DNA from: Ferruginibacter sp.
GTDB taxonomy: Bacteria > Bacteroidota > Bacteroidia > Chitinophagales > Chitinophagaceae
DNA: 35,295 nt
Assembly (NCBI GenBank): GCA_025350645.1
Contig: JANXXM010000165.1
Location: forward strand, 1 to 35,295
Reading direction: 5' to 3'
The first letter of the stretch is position 1. Each line of letters opens with the position of its first letter. The translations under genes were made by a program, and so were the position numbers. Positions 26,068-34,378 of the stretch are shown piece by piece. A model generated the notes under the pieces. That model was not told where the DNA came from. It saw only the letters and a program-made list of their open reading frames with translations, and searched no databases.

Positions 26068-27129
26068 CTATTCCTTTATGATTCTTTTATTTTTTTTAAG
26101 ATTAATAGATATAGTATGTATAAAAATAATTTTTTCTTCTGCAATAGCATCATCAGAATGTATGAATTTCTGATTAAAGAATTTTGATTCGTTGCAATTA
26201 AGGCATTCTAATATTACTTCCGCTTTTTCAAAATCTATTTTTCCGGTGCTATCTGCAAACACTAATCCCCTTTTATTTGAATTACCGCCATAAAAATTAA
26301 AAGGTGCCTCGTTTAAGCGGCGAAGAGAATACAATGTCATACCAGTATGTACACCATTTTTTAAACGCCATATATTTTCATCAACCTTTTCAGAATAGCT
26401 TAAGGCACTTTCTGTATTTAGTTGACCGCCTATATATATCCTGGAAAGTACAGTATTATCTTCTGGATTATCCCATAAAAATACAGCCTGGCGGCTACTA
26501 TTGGGAAAGAGTACAGAGCATTTTACTATTTCATTTTCCGATAAATAATAGATGTCATTCTTCACATTTTTATCACCAAAATAAAAACGCAAATTTTCGT
26601 AGGAGTTAAATGCCAGCAGGTCTTCGGCAAAGTTTATCTCTTTGGGTTTTGGTAAAATATGTTTTTGAAGTTTAATGCTGTATTCAACTATAGTACCTGC
26701 CTGTTTAAAAAAAGTGATTATAGTAATATCATTTTTTTGATAAAATAAAAATGGAGAATTTAAAGAATCAGTTTCAGCTTTGTATTTAAAATTTTCTGTT
26801 ATTAGAGCTGCTTTAATATTAAGATATTCATTTTTAGAAGTAGTGCAATAAATAAAATACAAATCCTGTACTGTACGGCAAGTAGATATTGTTATTTTTT
26901 CTGCATTTTCTAATTTATTTTTTATTTTTTCTGTATACTCATAATTACCTAAAATATCTTCACCCTGATAAGTATTATTTTTAAAAACAAATCCTCTTTT
27001 AGAAAGATAAGCTTCCTGTTTCTGTTTTTGCATTCCCGCAATATCCACCATGTCAGGTACAGAAAATACCTGGGCATGAGAAGTTAAAAAAGCTGAACAC
27101 AACAGATATAATAGTACATTTTTAATCAA
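26068..27129 (-). CDS. Secreted protein of unknown function
   Basis: 353 residues with a signal peptide MIKNVLLYLLCSAFLTSHA, probably cleaved before QV, so periplasmic or surface. The mature protein is mixed alpha/beta with a heptad-like N-terminal part. Notable stretches are MQKQKQEAYLSKRGFVFKNN, the repeated aromatic pattern FKYKAETDSLNSPFLFYQK, IYIGGQLNTESALSYSEKVDENIWRLKNGVHTGMTLYSLRRLNEAPFNFYGG (residues ~238-285, quoted as separate pieces), and a paired cysteine motif ECLNCNES. The G.HTGMTL..L..LN...F.FYGG part looks like a folded substrate- or ligand-binding segment, but I recognise no family. It stands alone with long spacers on both sides. The coding call rests on the signal peptide, length and codon texture. 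Confidence 0.75.
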   Translation of the reverse strand: MIKNVLLYLLCSAFLTSHAQVFSVPDMVDIAGMQKQKQEAYLSKRGFVFKNNTYQGEDILGNYEYTEKIKNKLENAEKITISTCRTVQDLYFIYCTTSKNEYLNIKAALITENFKYKAETDSLNSPFLFYQKNDITIITFFKQAGTIVEYSIKLQKHILPKPKEINFAEDLLAFNSYENLRFYFGDKNVKNDIYYLSENEIVKCSVLFPNSSRQAVFLWDNPEDNTVLSRIYIGGQLNTESALSYSEKVDENIWRLKNGVHTGMTLYSLRRLNEAPFNFYGGNSNKRGLVFADSTGKIDFEKAEVILECLNCNESKFFNQKFIHSDDAIAEEKIIFIHTISINLKKNKRIIKE

Positions 27130-27844
27130 AATATATACCTTTTTTTTATTTAAAAAAGAGCAGAAAATAGTGCAGAAATTGGCTAAAAAAGGGCTTACTC
27201 GTAGGTTTGGTATAAAGTATAACTTTTAATCTGGTAGTAAAATTAAGTGTTTTTGGTAAAACACTATCAGCTTTTACTATTGATTTAATTTTTTTTAGAA
27301 GTGTTACAGCGCTGTTTTTACAAACGTAAACTCAGTGGTAGAAGCTATTCATCAATTCGATGTATAAAATAATTACAAAGTATTGGAAACTAAATCTCCT
27401 ATATTATACACCGCCTGAACAGAATAATATAAATCTTTTCACTTTATTTTTTGCATCTGGTTATAGTGATTTATTGATATGGAGTGTAGCATGGCAAACA
27501 TAAAAAAGTTGCTGATCAGTAATATCATTTTTGTATAGGTTGATATTAAAAACAGTATCAATTAAAAATAAAATATTTGAGTTAGTAATTGTTTTTTAAA
27601 TTCAAAAAAGTGAATTTGTACACTATCTTTTTGTACCATCAAATATCCATTATGGTCAGCAGTGCCAACTGTTGCAAAGCCAAGCTGGCGCAAGTAAAAT
27701 CTTTTGTAATACTTTTATTGCGCATAGGCAGTTTAGGATTTACTTGTGTGAGCATGTTTTATTTTTTAAAAGTTGAAGTTGATTACGGTAGTACTAATAT
27801 TATACGGATAAGAATTTATACTCAACAAAAATTCTTGATCCTTT
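27130..27844. other. Gene-poor spacer with an isolated hairpin
   Basis: About 700 bases without a convincing gene. AGTGTTTT (27246-27253) and AAAACACT (27258-27265) form a perfect 8-base hairpin with a TGGT loop but no following T run. A plus-strand frame from 27589 or the ATG at 27652 contains QVKSFVILLLRIGSLGF, which faintly recalls the first helix of chromate transporters, but it degenerates and runs antisense into the Fe-S protein gene. I regard it as debris or chance. Confidence 0.4.
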
Positions 27845-28621
27845 TTACATACACGCTGCCACTAATTCCGCAATATCCATCACAGCAATATCGTCTTCTT
27901 TTTCCTTGTTTTTTACTCCATCTGTGAGCATGGTATTGCAAAATGGGCAGGCTGCTGCAATAATGGTAGCACCGGTAGCAATGGCTTCATTACTGCGTTC
28001 TATGTTTATGCGTATATCGCCGGGTTCATCTTCTTTAAACATTTGTGCTCCACCGGCTCCACAGCAAAGACCATTACTTTTGCAGCGTTTCATTTCTATC
28101 AATTCTGCATCTAATGCTTCTAAAACTTTTCGGGGGGCTTCGTAAATATTGTTGGCTCTGCCCAGGTAACAACTGTCGTGGTAAGTTATTTTTTTTCCTT
28201 TAAAACTGCCACCACCCGTCATGTTTATTTTGCCCTCATCTATAAGCTGCTGCAAAAAAGTAGCATGGTGTATTACTTCATAGTTGCCACCAAGCGATGG
28301 ATATTCATTCTTAAAAATATTAAAACAATGCGGGCATGCTGTTACTATTTTTTTTATGCCATAGCCATCTAGCACCTGTATATTTTGGTAAGCCATCATC
28401 TGAAACATAAATTCATTACCCGCACGGCGTGCAGGGTCGCCGGTACACATTTCTTCTTTGCCGAGAATGGCATATTTTGTACCCGTATTATCTAATATTG
28501 TGGCAAATGCTTTGGTTATTTTTTGTGCCCGCTGGTCAAAACTGCCGGCACAACCTACCCAAAATAATACATCCGGCGTTTCGCCGGCTGCCATTAAATC
28601 TGCCATTTTAGGAACATGCAT
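27845..28621 (-). CDS. Two-CCG-domain Fe-S protein (HdrB/LutA-like)
   Basis: A 258-residue cytoplasmic protein with two cysteine-rich CCG domains, the module shared by heterodisulfide reductase HdrB, glycolate oxidase GlcF, GlpC and LutA. Domain 1 has C24 (WVGCAGSFD), C59 and ACPHCF (C96, C99). Domain 2 has HDSCYLGR (C151), LCCGAGG (C186, C187) and ACPFCN (C225, C228). Such domains bind a noncubane [4Fe-4S] cluster and shuttle electrons. In Bacteroidota, similar proteins usually follow a 4Fe-4S dicluster partner, but here the upstream neighbour is the divergent ATP-grasp gene, so the partner is missing from this window. The redox partner is therefore unknown; ETF, encoded at 10.4-12.5 kb, is one speculative candidate. 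Confidence 0.88.
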   Translation of the reverse strand: MHVPKMADLMAAGETPDVLFWVGCAGSFDQRAQKITKAFATILDNTGTKYAILGKEEMCTGDPARRAGNEFMFQMMAYQNIQVLDGYGIKKIVTACPHCFNIFKNEYPSLGGNYEVIHHATFLQQLIDEGKINMTGGGSFKGKKITYHDSCYLGRANNIYEAPRKVLEALDAELIEMKRCKSNGLCCGAGGAQMFKEDEPGDIRINIERSNEAIATGATIIAAACPFCNTMLTDGVKNKEKEDDIAVMDIAELVAACM

Positions 28622-28711
28622 AGTGTGTAAATTTTTCGTAACAACAAAGTAAATAACATTTTACCATTAAGTTTGATTTGCGGGGGTTATTTTTGCTGCT
28701 TAACTTTTTAT

Positions 28712-29761
28712 TTGAAAAATATTTTTAAAAAAATTACCAACTGGGAAGCCTGGCCATTTGCATTGTTATATGCGCCCATGGCACCAGTATGGGGCTGGTA
28801 CATGTTGCGAAGCGGGGCGGTTTGGTTTTTTACACCCAGTAATCCTAAACTTACTTTTGGTGGTATGGAGGGCGAACCTAAAAAAGAGATGTATGACCTG
28901 CTGCCAAAAAATCTTTATCCACCTACTTTTAATGTGCTGCCCACGCTTAGGTTTGAAGATGTACTGGCGCAATTAAGTTACAGTAAAATACCGTACCCGC
29001 TTATTGTAAAACCAGAGATAGGAGGGCAGGGGATATTGTTTAGAAAAATAGATAATGAAAATGCATTTAAAAAATACCACGAAAAAGTGCCGGTGCTATA
29101 TATAGTGCAGCAAATGGTAAGTTACCCGGTTGAAGTAAGTGTGTTTCACATTAAACATCCTGCACAAAAAAAAGGAATGGTAACAGGTTTTTTACACAAA
29201 ATTCCATTGCACATTATGGGTGATGGTGTGCATACGCTTGCGCAACTGGTGGCGCAAAACGAAAAAGCAGCAAAACGCCTGAAAGACCTGAACAGCAGGC
29301 ATACAGACAACTGGCATACCATAATACCTGCAGGCGAAAAATATATTTTGAGCTATGCTGCCAATCATAATAAAGGAGCACATTTTATAGATTTAAAGGA
29401 ATACATAAATGATGATTTGGTACAAATTTTTGATAAAATAAGTGTAGAAATAAATGATTTTTTTTATGGCAGGTATGATATTATGTGCACGAGCGTGCAG
29501 GATTTGCTGAAGGGGAAAAATTTTACTATTTTAGAATACAATGGCTGCGGTGCAGAGCCAAACCATTTTTATGATACAGGCTACAGCCTTGGCGGCGCAT
29601 ACAAAGAAATTTTAAAACACTGGGCATGGCTGTATAAAATAAGCCGCTACAATGCTGCAAAAACGGTGAAGCCATGGGAGTTTTTTAAAGGACAAAAATT
29701 TTTGCGGGAAACAAAACAAATGTACCGTATGATGAAAGAGGCAGATGAAAAAATGGACTAA
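28712..29761 (+). CDS. ATP-grasp domain protein (D-Ala-D-Ala ligase-like)
   Basis: Starting from a TTG at 28712 gives 349 residues beginning LKNIFKKITNWEAWPFALLYAPMAP (initial residues only); a TTG at 28673 would add 13 residues and no ATG is available. The middle and C-terminus form an ATP-grasp fold: the ATP lysine K100 in IVKPEIGGQG, then IVQQMVSYPVEVSVFHI, the IMGDGVHTL loop (168-176), GRYDI (253-257) and the metal ligands E275 and N277 in ILEYNGCGAEPNHFYD. The family joins a carboxylate to an amine or thiol via an acyl phosphate. The substrate is unknown; no peptidoglycan or peptide-biosynthesis gene is adjacent. The N-terminal ~40 residues are hydrophobic (WPFALLYAPMAPVWGWYML), suggesting a membrane association. 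Confidence 0.8.
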   Translation: MKNIFKKITNWEAWPFALLYAPMAPVWGWYMLRSGAVWFFTPSNPKLTFGGMEGEPKKEMYDLLPKNLYPPTFNVLPTLRFEDVLAQLSYSKIPYPLIVKPEIGGQGILFRKIDNENAFKKYHEKVPVLYIVQQMVSYPVEVSVFHIKHPAQKKGMVTGFLHKIPLHIMGDGVHTLAQLVAQNEKAAKRLKDLNSRHTDNWHTIIPAGEKYILSYAANHNKGAHFIDLKEYINDDLVQIFDKISVEINDFFYGRYDIMCTSVQDLLKGKNFTILEYNGCGAEPNHFYDTGYSLGGAYKEILKHWAWLYKISRYNAAKTVKPWEFFKGQKFLRETKQMYRMMKEADEKMD

Positions 29762-29764
29762 ATT

Positions 29765-30907
29765 TTAAAAAGGATTACCATGGGTAAGCCGTATGATTTT
29801 TTTTGTAAAAGCGGGCCACACTTTCATTACAATTAAAAATATATTGGTAAAACTTTCTTTACCAAAAAAACGTTGTATAAATCTTCCCATCTTTATTCTT
29901 TTGCCGAAATTCTTTTTCCAGTCTTTACTATAATTATTTTCTAATACTGCCCGGCTTATATTTTGCTGCAAATATGATGAAATATGCCCTGCTGCCAGTT
30001 TTGCGGTATGCAATGCAATGCTCATTCCATTACCGCAAAGTGGGGTTATCATACCTGCTGCATCGCCCAGCATTAATACATGATCCTGTACCCGCGTTTT
30101 ATTACTAAAAGAAACCTGCGAAATAACGAGGGGCTTTTCGTATAACTTTTCTGCTGTTAAAAATATATTTTTTAAAGCTAGATTTTTATATAAAACGGTT
30201 TCTTCCATTTGCTCAATAGAATTATTGTTATTTTTTAAATTAGATGCCTTGGTGAGATAGCAAAGACAATATTTTTCATCTTCTATTTTAGATAAACCAC
30301 AGTAGCCATCTTTAAAATTGTGCAATGCTACTTCATCTGCGGTAAATGGGCCCGTAACATGGTATTTTACACCGATGTAATTGTTTAACCTTGTATTATT
30401 TTCTGTTAAAAAAGAGCGCTTCCATTTTGCATCCAGGTTGCTTCGCTTGCCATAAGAGCCACAGCAGGTATTGCTTTCAAATATTCCTTTTTCAGTTTTG
30501 ATGCTGAAAATATTATTCAAAAAATCTACATTTTCAACCTTGCAATTATTAAAAACCATTACGCCATTTTTTTCAGCTATTTTTTTCAGATCATAGTCTA
30601 ACGTGAACCTGCTTATACCAAAACCACCCAAGGGTAAATGCGCTTTTACATTTTTACTTTTTGCAGAGGTAACCAATATCCTATTAATAAAGGGAAGATG
30701 CATAGTTGCCAGCGAAACACCCAGTTCTTCAGTTAAAAAATTCCAGCTTTCCATGCTAATGTATTCTCCACAAACTTTATGGGCGGGGTAAGTTCCTTTT
30801 TCAAAAAGCACAACTTTATATCCTTTTTTTGCAAGTAGTATGGCACAACTTAATCCGGCTAAGCCGCCACCAATAACTGCTGCATCATATATTGTTTTTT
30901 CGCTCAT
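29765..30907 (-). CDS. FAD-dependent oxidoreductase of the geranylgeranyl reductase-like family
   Basis: A 380-residue flavoprotein with the FAD Rossmann motif VIGGGLAGLSCAILLAKKG (11-29) followed by VVLFEKG and HKVCGEYIS, the latter a signature of geranylgeranyl-reductase-like and related hydroxylase families. MLGDAAGMITPLCGNGMSIAL near the C-terminus is the second FAD-binding motif (GDAAG). It is the last gene of a four-gene operon with UbiA, a type III PKS and a methyltransferase; its ATG overlaps the methyltransferase stop by four bases. In this setting it could hydroxylate the aromatic product (compare SrsC in Streptomyces phenolic-lipid synthesis) or saturate a prenyl chain. The sequence does not decide between these. 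It is convergent with the ATP-grasp gene, three bases apart. Confidence 0.88.
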   Translation of the reverse strand: MSEKTIYDAAVIGGGLAGLSCAILLAKKGYKVVLFEKGTYPAHKVCGEYISMESWNFLTEELGVSLATMHLPFINRILVTSAKSKNVKAHLPLGGFGISRFTLDYDLKKIAEKNGVMVFNNCKVENVDFLNNIFSIKTEKGIFESNTCCGSYGKRSNLDAKWKRSFLTENNTRLNNYIGVKYHVTGPFTADEVALHNFKDGYCGLSKIEDEKYCLCYLTKASNLKNNNNSIEQMEETVLYKNLALKNIFLTAEKLYEKPLVISQVSFSNKTRVQDHVLMLGDAAGMITPLCGNGMSIALHTAKLAAGHISSYLQQNISRAVLENNYSKDWKKNFGKRIKMGRFIQRFFGKESFTNIFLIVMKVWPAFTKKIIRLTHGNPF

Positions 30908-31593
30908 TTTTTACAAATTAAAAGATACCGAAATGCCCATTTCCATTGTATAGAATAATTTTTTATCCCAGCTTTTTCAAATAAAACCTGCCATTCTTTT
31001 TTTGTGAAACCACGTGCTACGGAAAGGCAGGCGTCGTTCTTTACAAGATAAGATCCTGAAAATATTTTCGTAAGCCATTTTATGAGGTAATAAGCTACAA
31101 TATTGCGTTGCAGGTCGTTTATAAAAAAACCTTTGCTGCACTTTTCCTTCATCCATTGCAGCATAAATACCAGTTGCTCATCAGTAAAATGATGGCAAAA
31201 AAGGGAGGAGAAAATAATATCCGGATTGCTGGTAAAGGTTGCTTTGCTATAATCGCTGGCTATCCATTTTGCCGGCAGTGCCGGGTATTGCTGTTGTGCA
31301 TACTGGGTACAAGTTTCTTTAAGATCTATACCAGTATAATATATTGAACTATTTTTTATTTTTGTTGAAATTGCTTTAAGATTATCTCCGCCACCGCAGC
31401 CTATTTCGCATATATGAAGTGTGGTTTTTTCATTACCTATAATAGTTTTTACTCCAGCTACAGTTATGGCATGCCCACCCAGCAAACTGTTGATGGTATT
31501 TAGTTCTTTCAAGGTTTGCTTAATATCTTCAAACGGAATATCGTCCGCATCCAATAGTTCTTTTTTATATGATCTGTTGCGGAGTTTAATCAT
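30904..31593 (-). CDS. SAM-dependent methyltransferase
   Basis: A 229-residue class I methyltransferase with motif I HICEIGCGGGDNL (60-72), followed by a YTGIDLKETCTQYA segment (the acidic end of beta 2), then DIIFSSLFCHHFTDEQLVFML, where the DIIFSSLFCHH stretch corresponds to motif IV/post-IV. The C-terminal NDLQRNIVAYYLIKWLTKIF resembles small methyltransferases of ubiquinone/menaquinone-like and polyketide-tailoring types. It overlaps the type III PKS gene by 8 bases and the FAD gene by 4, so it belongs to one operon and probably acts on the PKS product, at carbon or oxygen. In known phenolic-lipid clusters a methyltransferase of this size performs that step. Confidence 0.88.
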   Translation of the reverse strand: MIKLRNRSYKKELLDADDIPFEDIKQTLKELNTINSLLGGHAITVAGVKTIIGNEKTTLHICEIGCGGGDNLKAISTKIKNSSIYYTGIDLKETCTQYAQQQYPALPAKWIASDYSKATFTSNPDIIFSSLFCHHFTDEQLVFMLQWMKEKCSKGFFINDLQRNIVAYYLIKWLTKIFSGSYLVKNDACLSVARGFTKKEWQVLFEKAGIKNYSIQWKWAFRYLLICKK

Positions 31594-32683
31594 AGGTTGC
31601 AGTAAAAGTTTCCATGGTTAGACCTGGCCCAAATGCAGCGCCAAATAAGGTTTGCGGGGTTGTAAAATTATGCTCCTCCATTTCGTGCAGTATTTTTTGC
31701 AGCACAAATAAAATGGTAGGGGAGCTCATATTCCCCATATCCTTTAGTACATCATAGGAATATTGTAACTCTTTTTTTTGTAACTGCATACTTTCTGCAA
31801 TAGTATCCAGTATTTTTTTGCCGCCGGGGTGTATACACCAGTGTGTAATTTCTGCTGTGGTTTTGCCTGCTTTCGCCAATGCTTTTTGTACGAGTTCTTT
31901 AAAATTTTCCTTTATAAGTTCTGGTATATAACCGCTAAGCGTCATTAAAAAACCAGTGCTGGATAATGCCCATGCCATATCATTTTTTCCGTTAAAAGAT
32001 ACTTCGGCAAAAAAACTTTTTATACGCAGACCTTTTCCGGCATTATCATTTTGTATTAACATAGCTGCACATCCATCGCCAAATAAAAGGGATGAGGTAA
32101 TATTATCTATAGAAATTTCTTTTTGAAAATGAAGGGTACAAAGTTCTGTACAAACCACTACCACATTTGCATGTGGCGAGGTAGCACAAAATGCATCAGC
32201 AAGTTTTAAGCCATGTATAGCTGCATAACAACCCATAAAATTTACAGAAGTTCGAATAATATTTTTAGGAAGATCCATAGCTTCCATAAGCTGCAAATCC
32301 AGTCCTGGTGCGGTCATCCCCGTACAGCTTACGGTAATAAGATGAGTAATTTCAGCTTTGTCAATTTTATTTTTAATACAATCTTCAATTACTTTTTTAG
32401 AAAGGGCCGGGGCTTGTTCATTGTAAATTTCCATTCGTTTGCCTATAGAGGGAAAAGGCTCCAGCATCTCATCAGCAGAAAAGAGTTTTCTTTCGCTTGC
32501 AGCAGATGAAAAATCGGGTACTACGGAATAACGGTTTTCTATACCACTTTTTTTATATAAAAAACGGAGTTTGCGGGTATCGGTTTCGTCTTTACTGTAA
32601 ATATTGTCTGCAAAGGAAAAGAGGTCATTCTGCCTGTGTTTATATAATGGAACGCCAGAAGCTATAGAAGTTATTTTACTCAA
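31586..32683 (-). CDS. Type III polyketide synthase (chalcone/stilbene synthase-like)
   Basis: A 365-residue ketosynthase that condenses malonyl-CoA units on an acyl-CoA starter without a carrier protein. The catalytic triad is intact: C152 in NFMGCYAAIHGLK, H285 in WCIHPGGKKIL and N318 in GNMSSPTILFVL, aligned with Cys164, His303 and Asn336 of plant chalcone synthase. TVSCTGMTAPGLDL, TSSLLFGDGCAAMLI and the C-terminal FGAAFGPGLTMET also fit. The residue after the active Cys is Tyr rather than Phe, and the short substrate-lid regions hint at an alkylresorcinol- or alkylpyrone-type enzyme, but product class is inference. It is second in an operon after UbiA (4-base overlap) and before the methyltransferase. 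Confidence 0.92.
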   Translation of the reverse strand: MSKITSIASGVPLYKHRQNDLFSFADNIYSKDETDTRKLRFLYKKSGIENRYSVVPDFSSAASERKLFSADEMLEPFPSIGKRMEIYNEQAPALSKKVIEDCIKNKIDKAEITHLITVSCTGMTAPGLDLQLMEAMDLPKNIIRTSVNFMGCYAAIHGLKLADAFCATSPHANVVVVCTELCTLHFQKEISIDNITSSLLFGDGCAAMLIQNDNAGKGLRIKSFFAEVSFNGKNDMAWALSSTGFLMTLSGYIPELIKENFKELVQKALAKAGKTTAEITHWCIHPGGKKILDTIAESMQLQKKELQYSYDVLKDMGNMSSPTILFVLQKILHEMEEHNFTTPQTLFGAAFGPGLTMETFTATYD

Positions 32684-33552
32684 AATTGTTCAATAATTAA
32701 TAAGGTGATAAAAGCTGCATTTGTGCACAATGAAGTAACGATGTTCATGCGCAAAGAGTTTTTAAAATTAGCAGAACTTGTATTTTTTATTACAGCATGG
32801 TACCACCAAAAAAAATAAATCAATACTGGGGTCATAATAACTATTAATAATAAAAAACGAACCAATTCCAGGTTGGATGCAAAATAATAACCCAATATTA
32901 TAAGCGCAATAGAATAAGTAATTGCCGTAAATATAAATGTGCCTTTATAACCGAGTAAGCTACTTATGGTTTTTACACCGTCAGCTTCATCCTGCCTGTG
33001 CTGGTATATTTGTGTGAGTGGGTAAACGCTGCCTACAAGCAACGAACTGGCAATAACAGGTAATACAGGTATAGCTAGGGTTTTAGATATACTGCAACCA
33101 TGATAAACTAAAAAAAATACCAGGCCTCCCTGACAGGTGGCCGCTAGCAAAAAACTGGTAACAGGGTATTTTTTTAAACGAATGCCCCGGTAACTGTATG
33201 CTTTGGATGCAGCAATAAAAAAAACAATACCTGCTACAAAATAAATGCTGATGAATAAACTTGTGGCAATGGCCATTGCATCTAGCAATATAGAGATATG
33301 GTATAATTGTGTGGTAGGCGGTAAGGGATTTTTTACCCCACCAATACTTTCAGTATCCCTGTCCATAAAACTATTGTAAGCATTGCTGCCAGGGTATAAC
33401 ATTAAATGAAGTATAAAAAAAATAACTACAGATCGTACAACACTAATATGCGTTAATTGCGAAAGCGCAAACCAAAAAACAGGCATTAAAAAAAAAGAAA
33501 ATGGTATTCTCAATAATTGAATCGTAGAAAATTTTAATATACCTTTTTTCAT
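32680..33552 (-). CDS. UbiA-family prenyltransferase
   Basis: A 290-residue integral membrane protein with about eight or nine helices. The first Asp-rich motif is SNAYNSFMDRDTESIGG (around 56-72: N60, D64, D66), and the second is QIYQHRQDEADGVKTISSLLG (181-201: D188, D191); both coordinate the Mg-pyrophosphate of an isoprenyl diphosphate. UbiA enzymes attach polyprenyl groups to aromatic acceptors. The first gene of the operon, its stop overlaps the type III PKS start by four bases. The natural inference is that it prenylates the aromatic product of the PKS, although a role with another acceptor cannot be excluded. It is read divergently from the yceI gene, 88 bases away. Confidence 0.88.
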   Translation of the reverse strand: MKKGILKFSTIQLLRIPFSFFLMPVFWFALSQLTHISVVRSVVIFFILHLMLYPGSNAYNSFMDRDTESIGGVKNPLPPTTQLYHISILLDAMAIATSLFISIYFVAGIVFFIAASKAYSYRGIRLKKYPVTSFLLAATCQGGLVFFLVYHGCSISKTLAIPVLPVIASSLLVGSVYPLTQIYQHRQDEADGVKTISSLLGYKGTFIFTAITYSIALIILGYYFASNLELVRFLLLIVIMTPVLIYFFWWYHAVIKNTSSANFKNSLRMNIVTSLCTNAAFITLLIIEQF

Positions 33553-33640
33553 TTGTACTAAGTTATACTTTCTTTGTTAAAATAATAAAGTAGTTATGGT
33601 CATTATCTGTATTAGGCTTTAATTTGCCTAAAAATTCAAC

Positions 33641-34183
33641 ATGAAAAGTTTATTATTTTTTGTAATAACCTTGCTCACTTTTAAAGCCGGTAATGCTCAA
33701 AAAGTTTTCACACCAATAGATGATGGAAGCAAAGTTCATTTTGTTATAAAAAACCTGGGTATTAATACCGGTGGCGATCTTGCGGGTTTAAAAGGAGCTA
33801 TAAAATTTGATGCTAAAAAACCTGATGCATCTTCTTTTGATGTATTAGCGGCTGTATCTACCATTGATACAGATAATGACCGCCGGGATGGGCATTTAAA
33901 AAATGAGGATTATTTTGATGCAGAAAAATATCCCACCATACATATTGCAAGCACTAGCATTACACAGGGAAGCGATCTTAAAAACTTTAATTTTAAAGGA
34001 AATCTTACTATTAAAGACATTACAAAACCTATTGAATTTGCATTTACAGCAGAGGGTGTAGAGGGCGGAGCACTTTTTACCAGCAGCGAATTTGAAATAA
34101 ACAGGGTTGATTTTGGTGTAGGTAAAGAAAGCGCTACTATGAGTGATAAGGTAAAAATAAAATTAAAAGTATTTGCAAAATAA
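33641..34183 (+). CDS. YceI-family (polyisoprenoid-binding-like) periplasmic protein
   Basis: A 180-residue secreted protein with signal peptide MKSLLFFVITLLTFKAGNA, probably cleaved before QK. The mature part shows the YceI lipocalin-like barrel pattern: VHFVIKNLGINTGGDLAGLKGAIKFDAKKPD, DTDNDRRDGHLKNEDYFDAEKYPTIHIASTSI, LTIKDITKPIEFAFTAEG, and FEINRVDFGVG (each shown in part). The RD.HLK..DYFD and Y P.I.F-type segments are the family hallmark. YceI proteins bind isoprenoid or amphipathic lipids in the periplasm. Its gene is divergent from the UbiA-led operon, so a link to a prenylated product is tempting but unproven. A terminator follows. Confidence 0.92.
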   Translation: MKSLLFFVITLLTFKAGNAQKVFTPIDDGSKVHFVIKNLGINTGGDLAGLKGAIKFDAKKPDASSFDVLAAVSTIDTDNDRRDGHLKNEDYFDAEKYPTIHIASTSITQGSDLKNFNFKGNLTIKDITKPIEFAFTAEGVEGGALFTSSEFEINRVDFGVGKESATMSDKVKIKLKVFAK

Positions 34184-34297
34184 CAGGCAGTTTTCATTTT
34201 TTATTTGCAATAATATAATCATGATTTTGCTGATGATTAGTTGTAGCATAAAAAAGAAAATAAAAACCGCAAACAAAGGTTCGATGTTTGATGAATG

Positions 34298-34334
34298 AAA
34301 GCCACATAGTTTAATAAGCTGTGAGGCTTTTTTT
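34298..34334 (+). terminator. Rho-independent terminator after yceI
   Basis: AAAGCC at 34298-34303 pairs with GGCTTT at 34325-34330, with partial inner pairing of CACATAG with CTGTG, and a T run to 34334. It is ~115 bases past the yceI stop and precedes the LysE gene. Confidence 0.65.
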
Positions 34335-34378
34335 AAAATTAATAATAGTTCATAAAATATTACAGACATATTTGTAAA

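Noticed and set aside
27589-27927. Plus-strand open frame of 112 residues with a hydrophobic helix
   Set aside because: It overlaps the Fe-S protein gene antisense, lacks a full family signature, and only a short LLLRIGSLGF stretch resembles chromate transporters.
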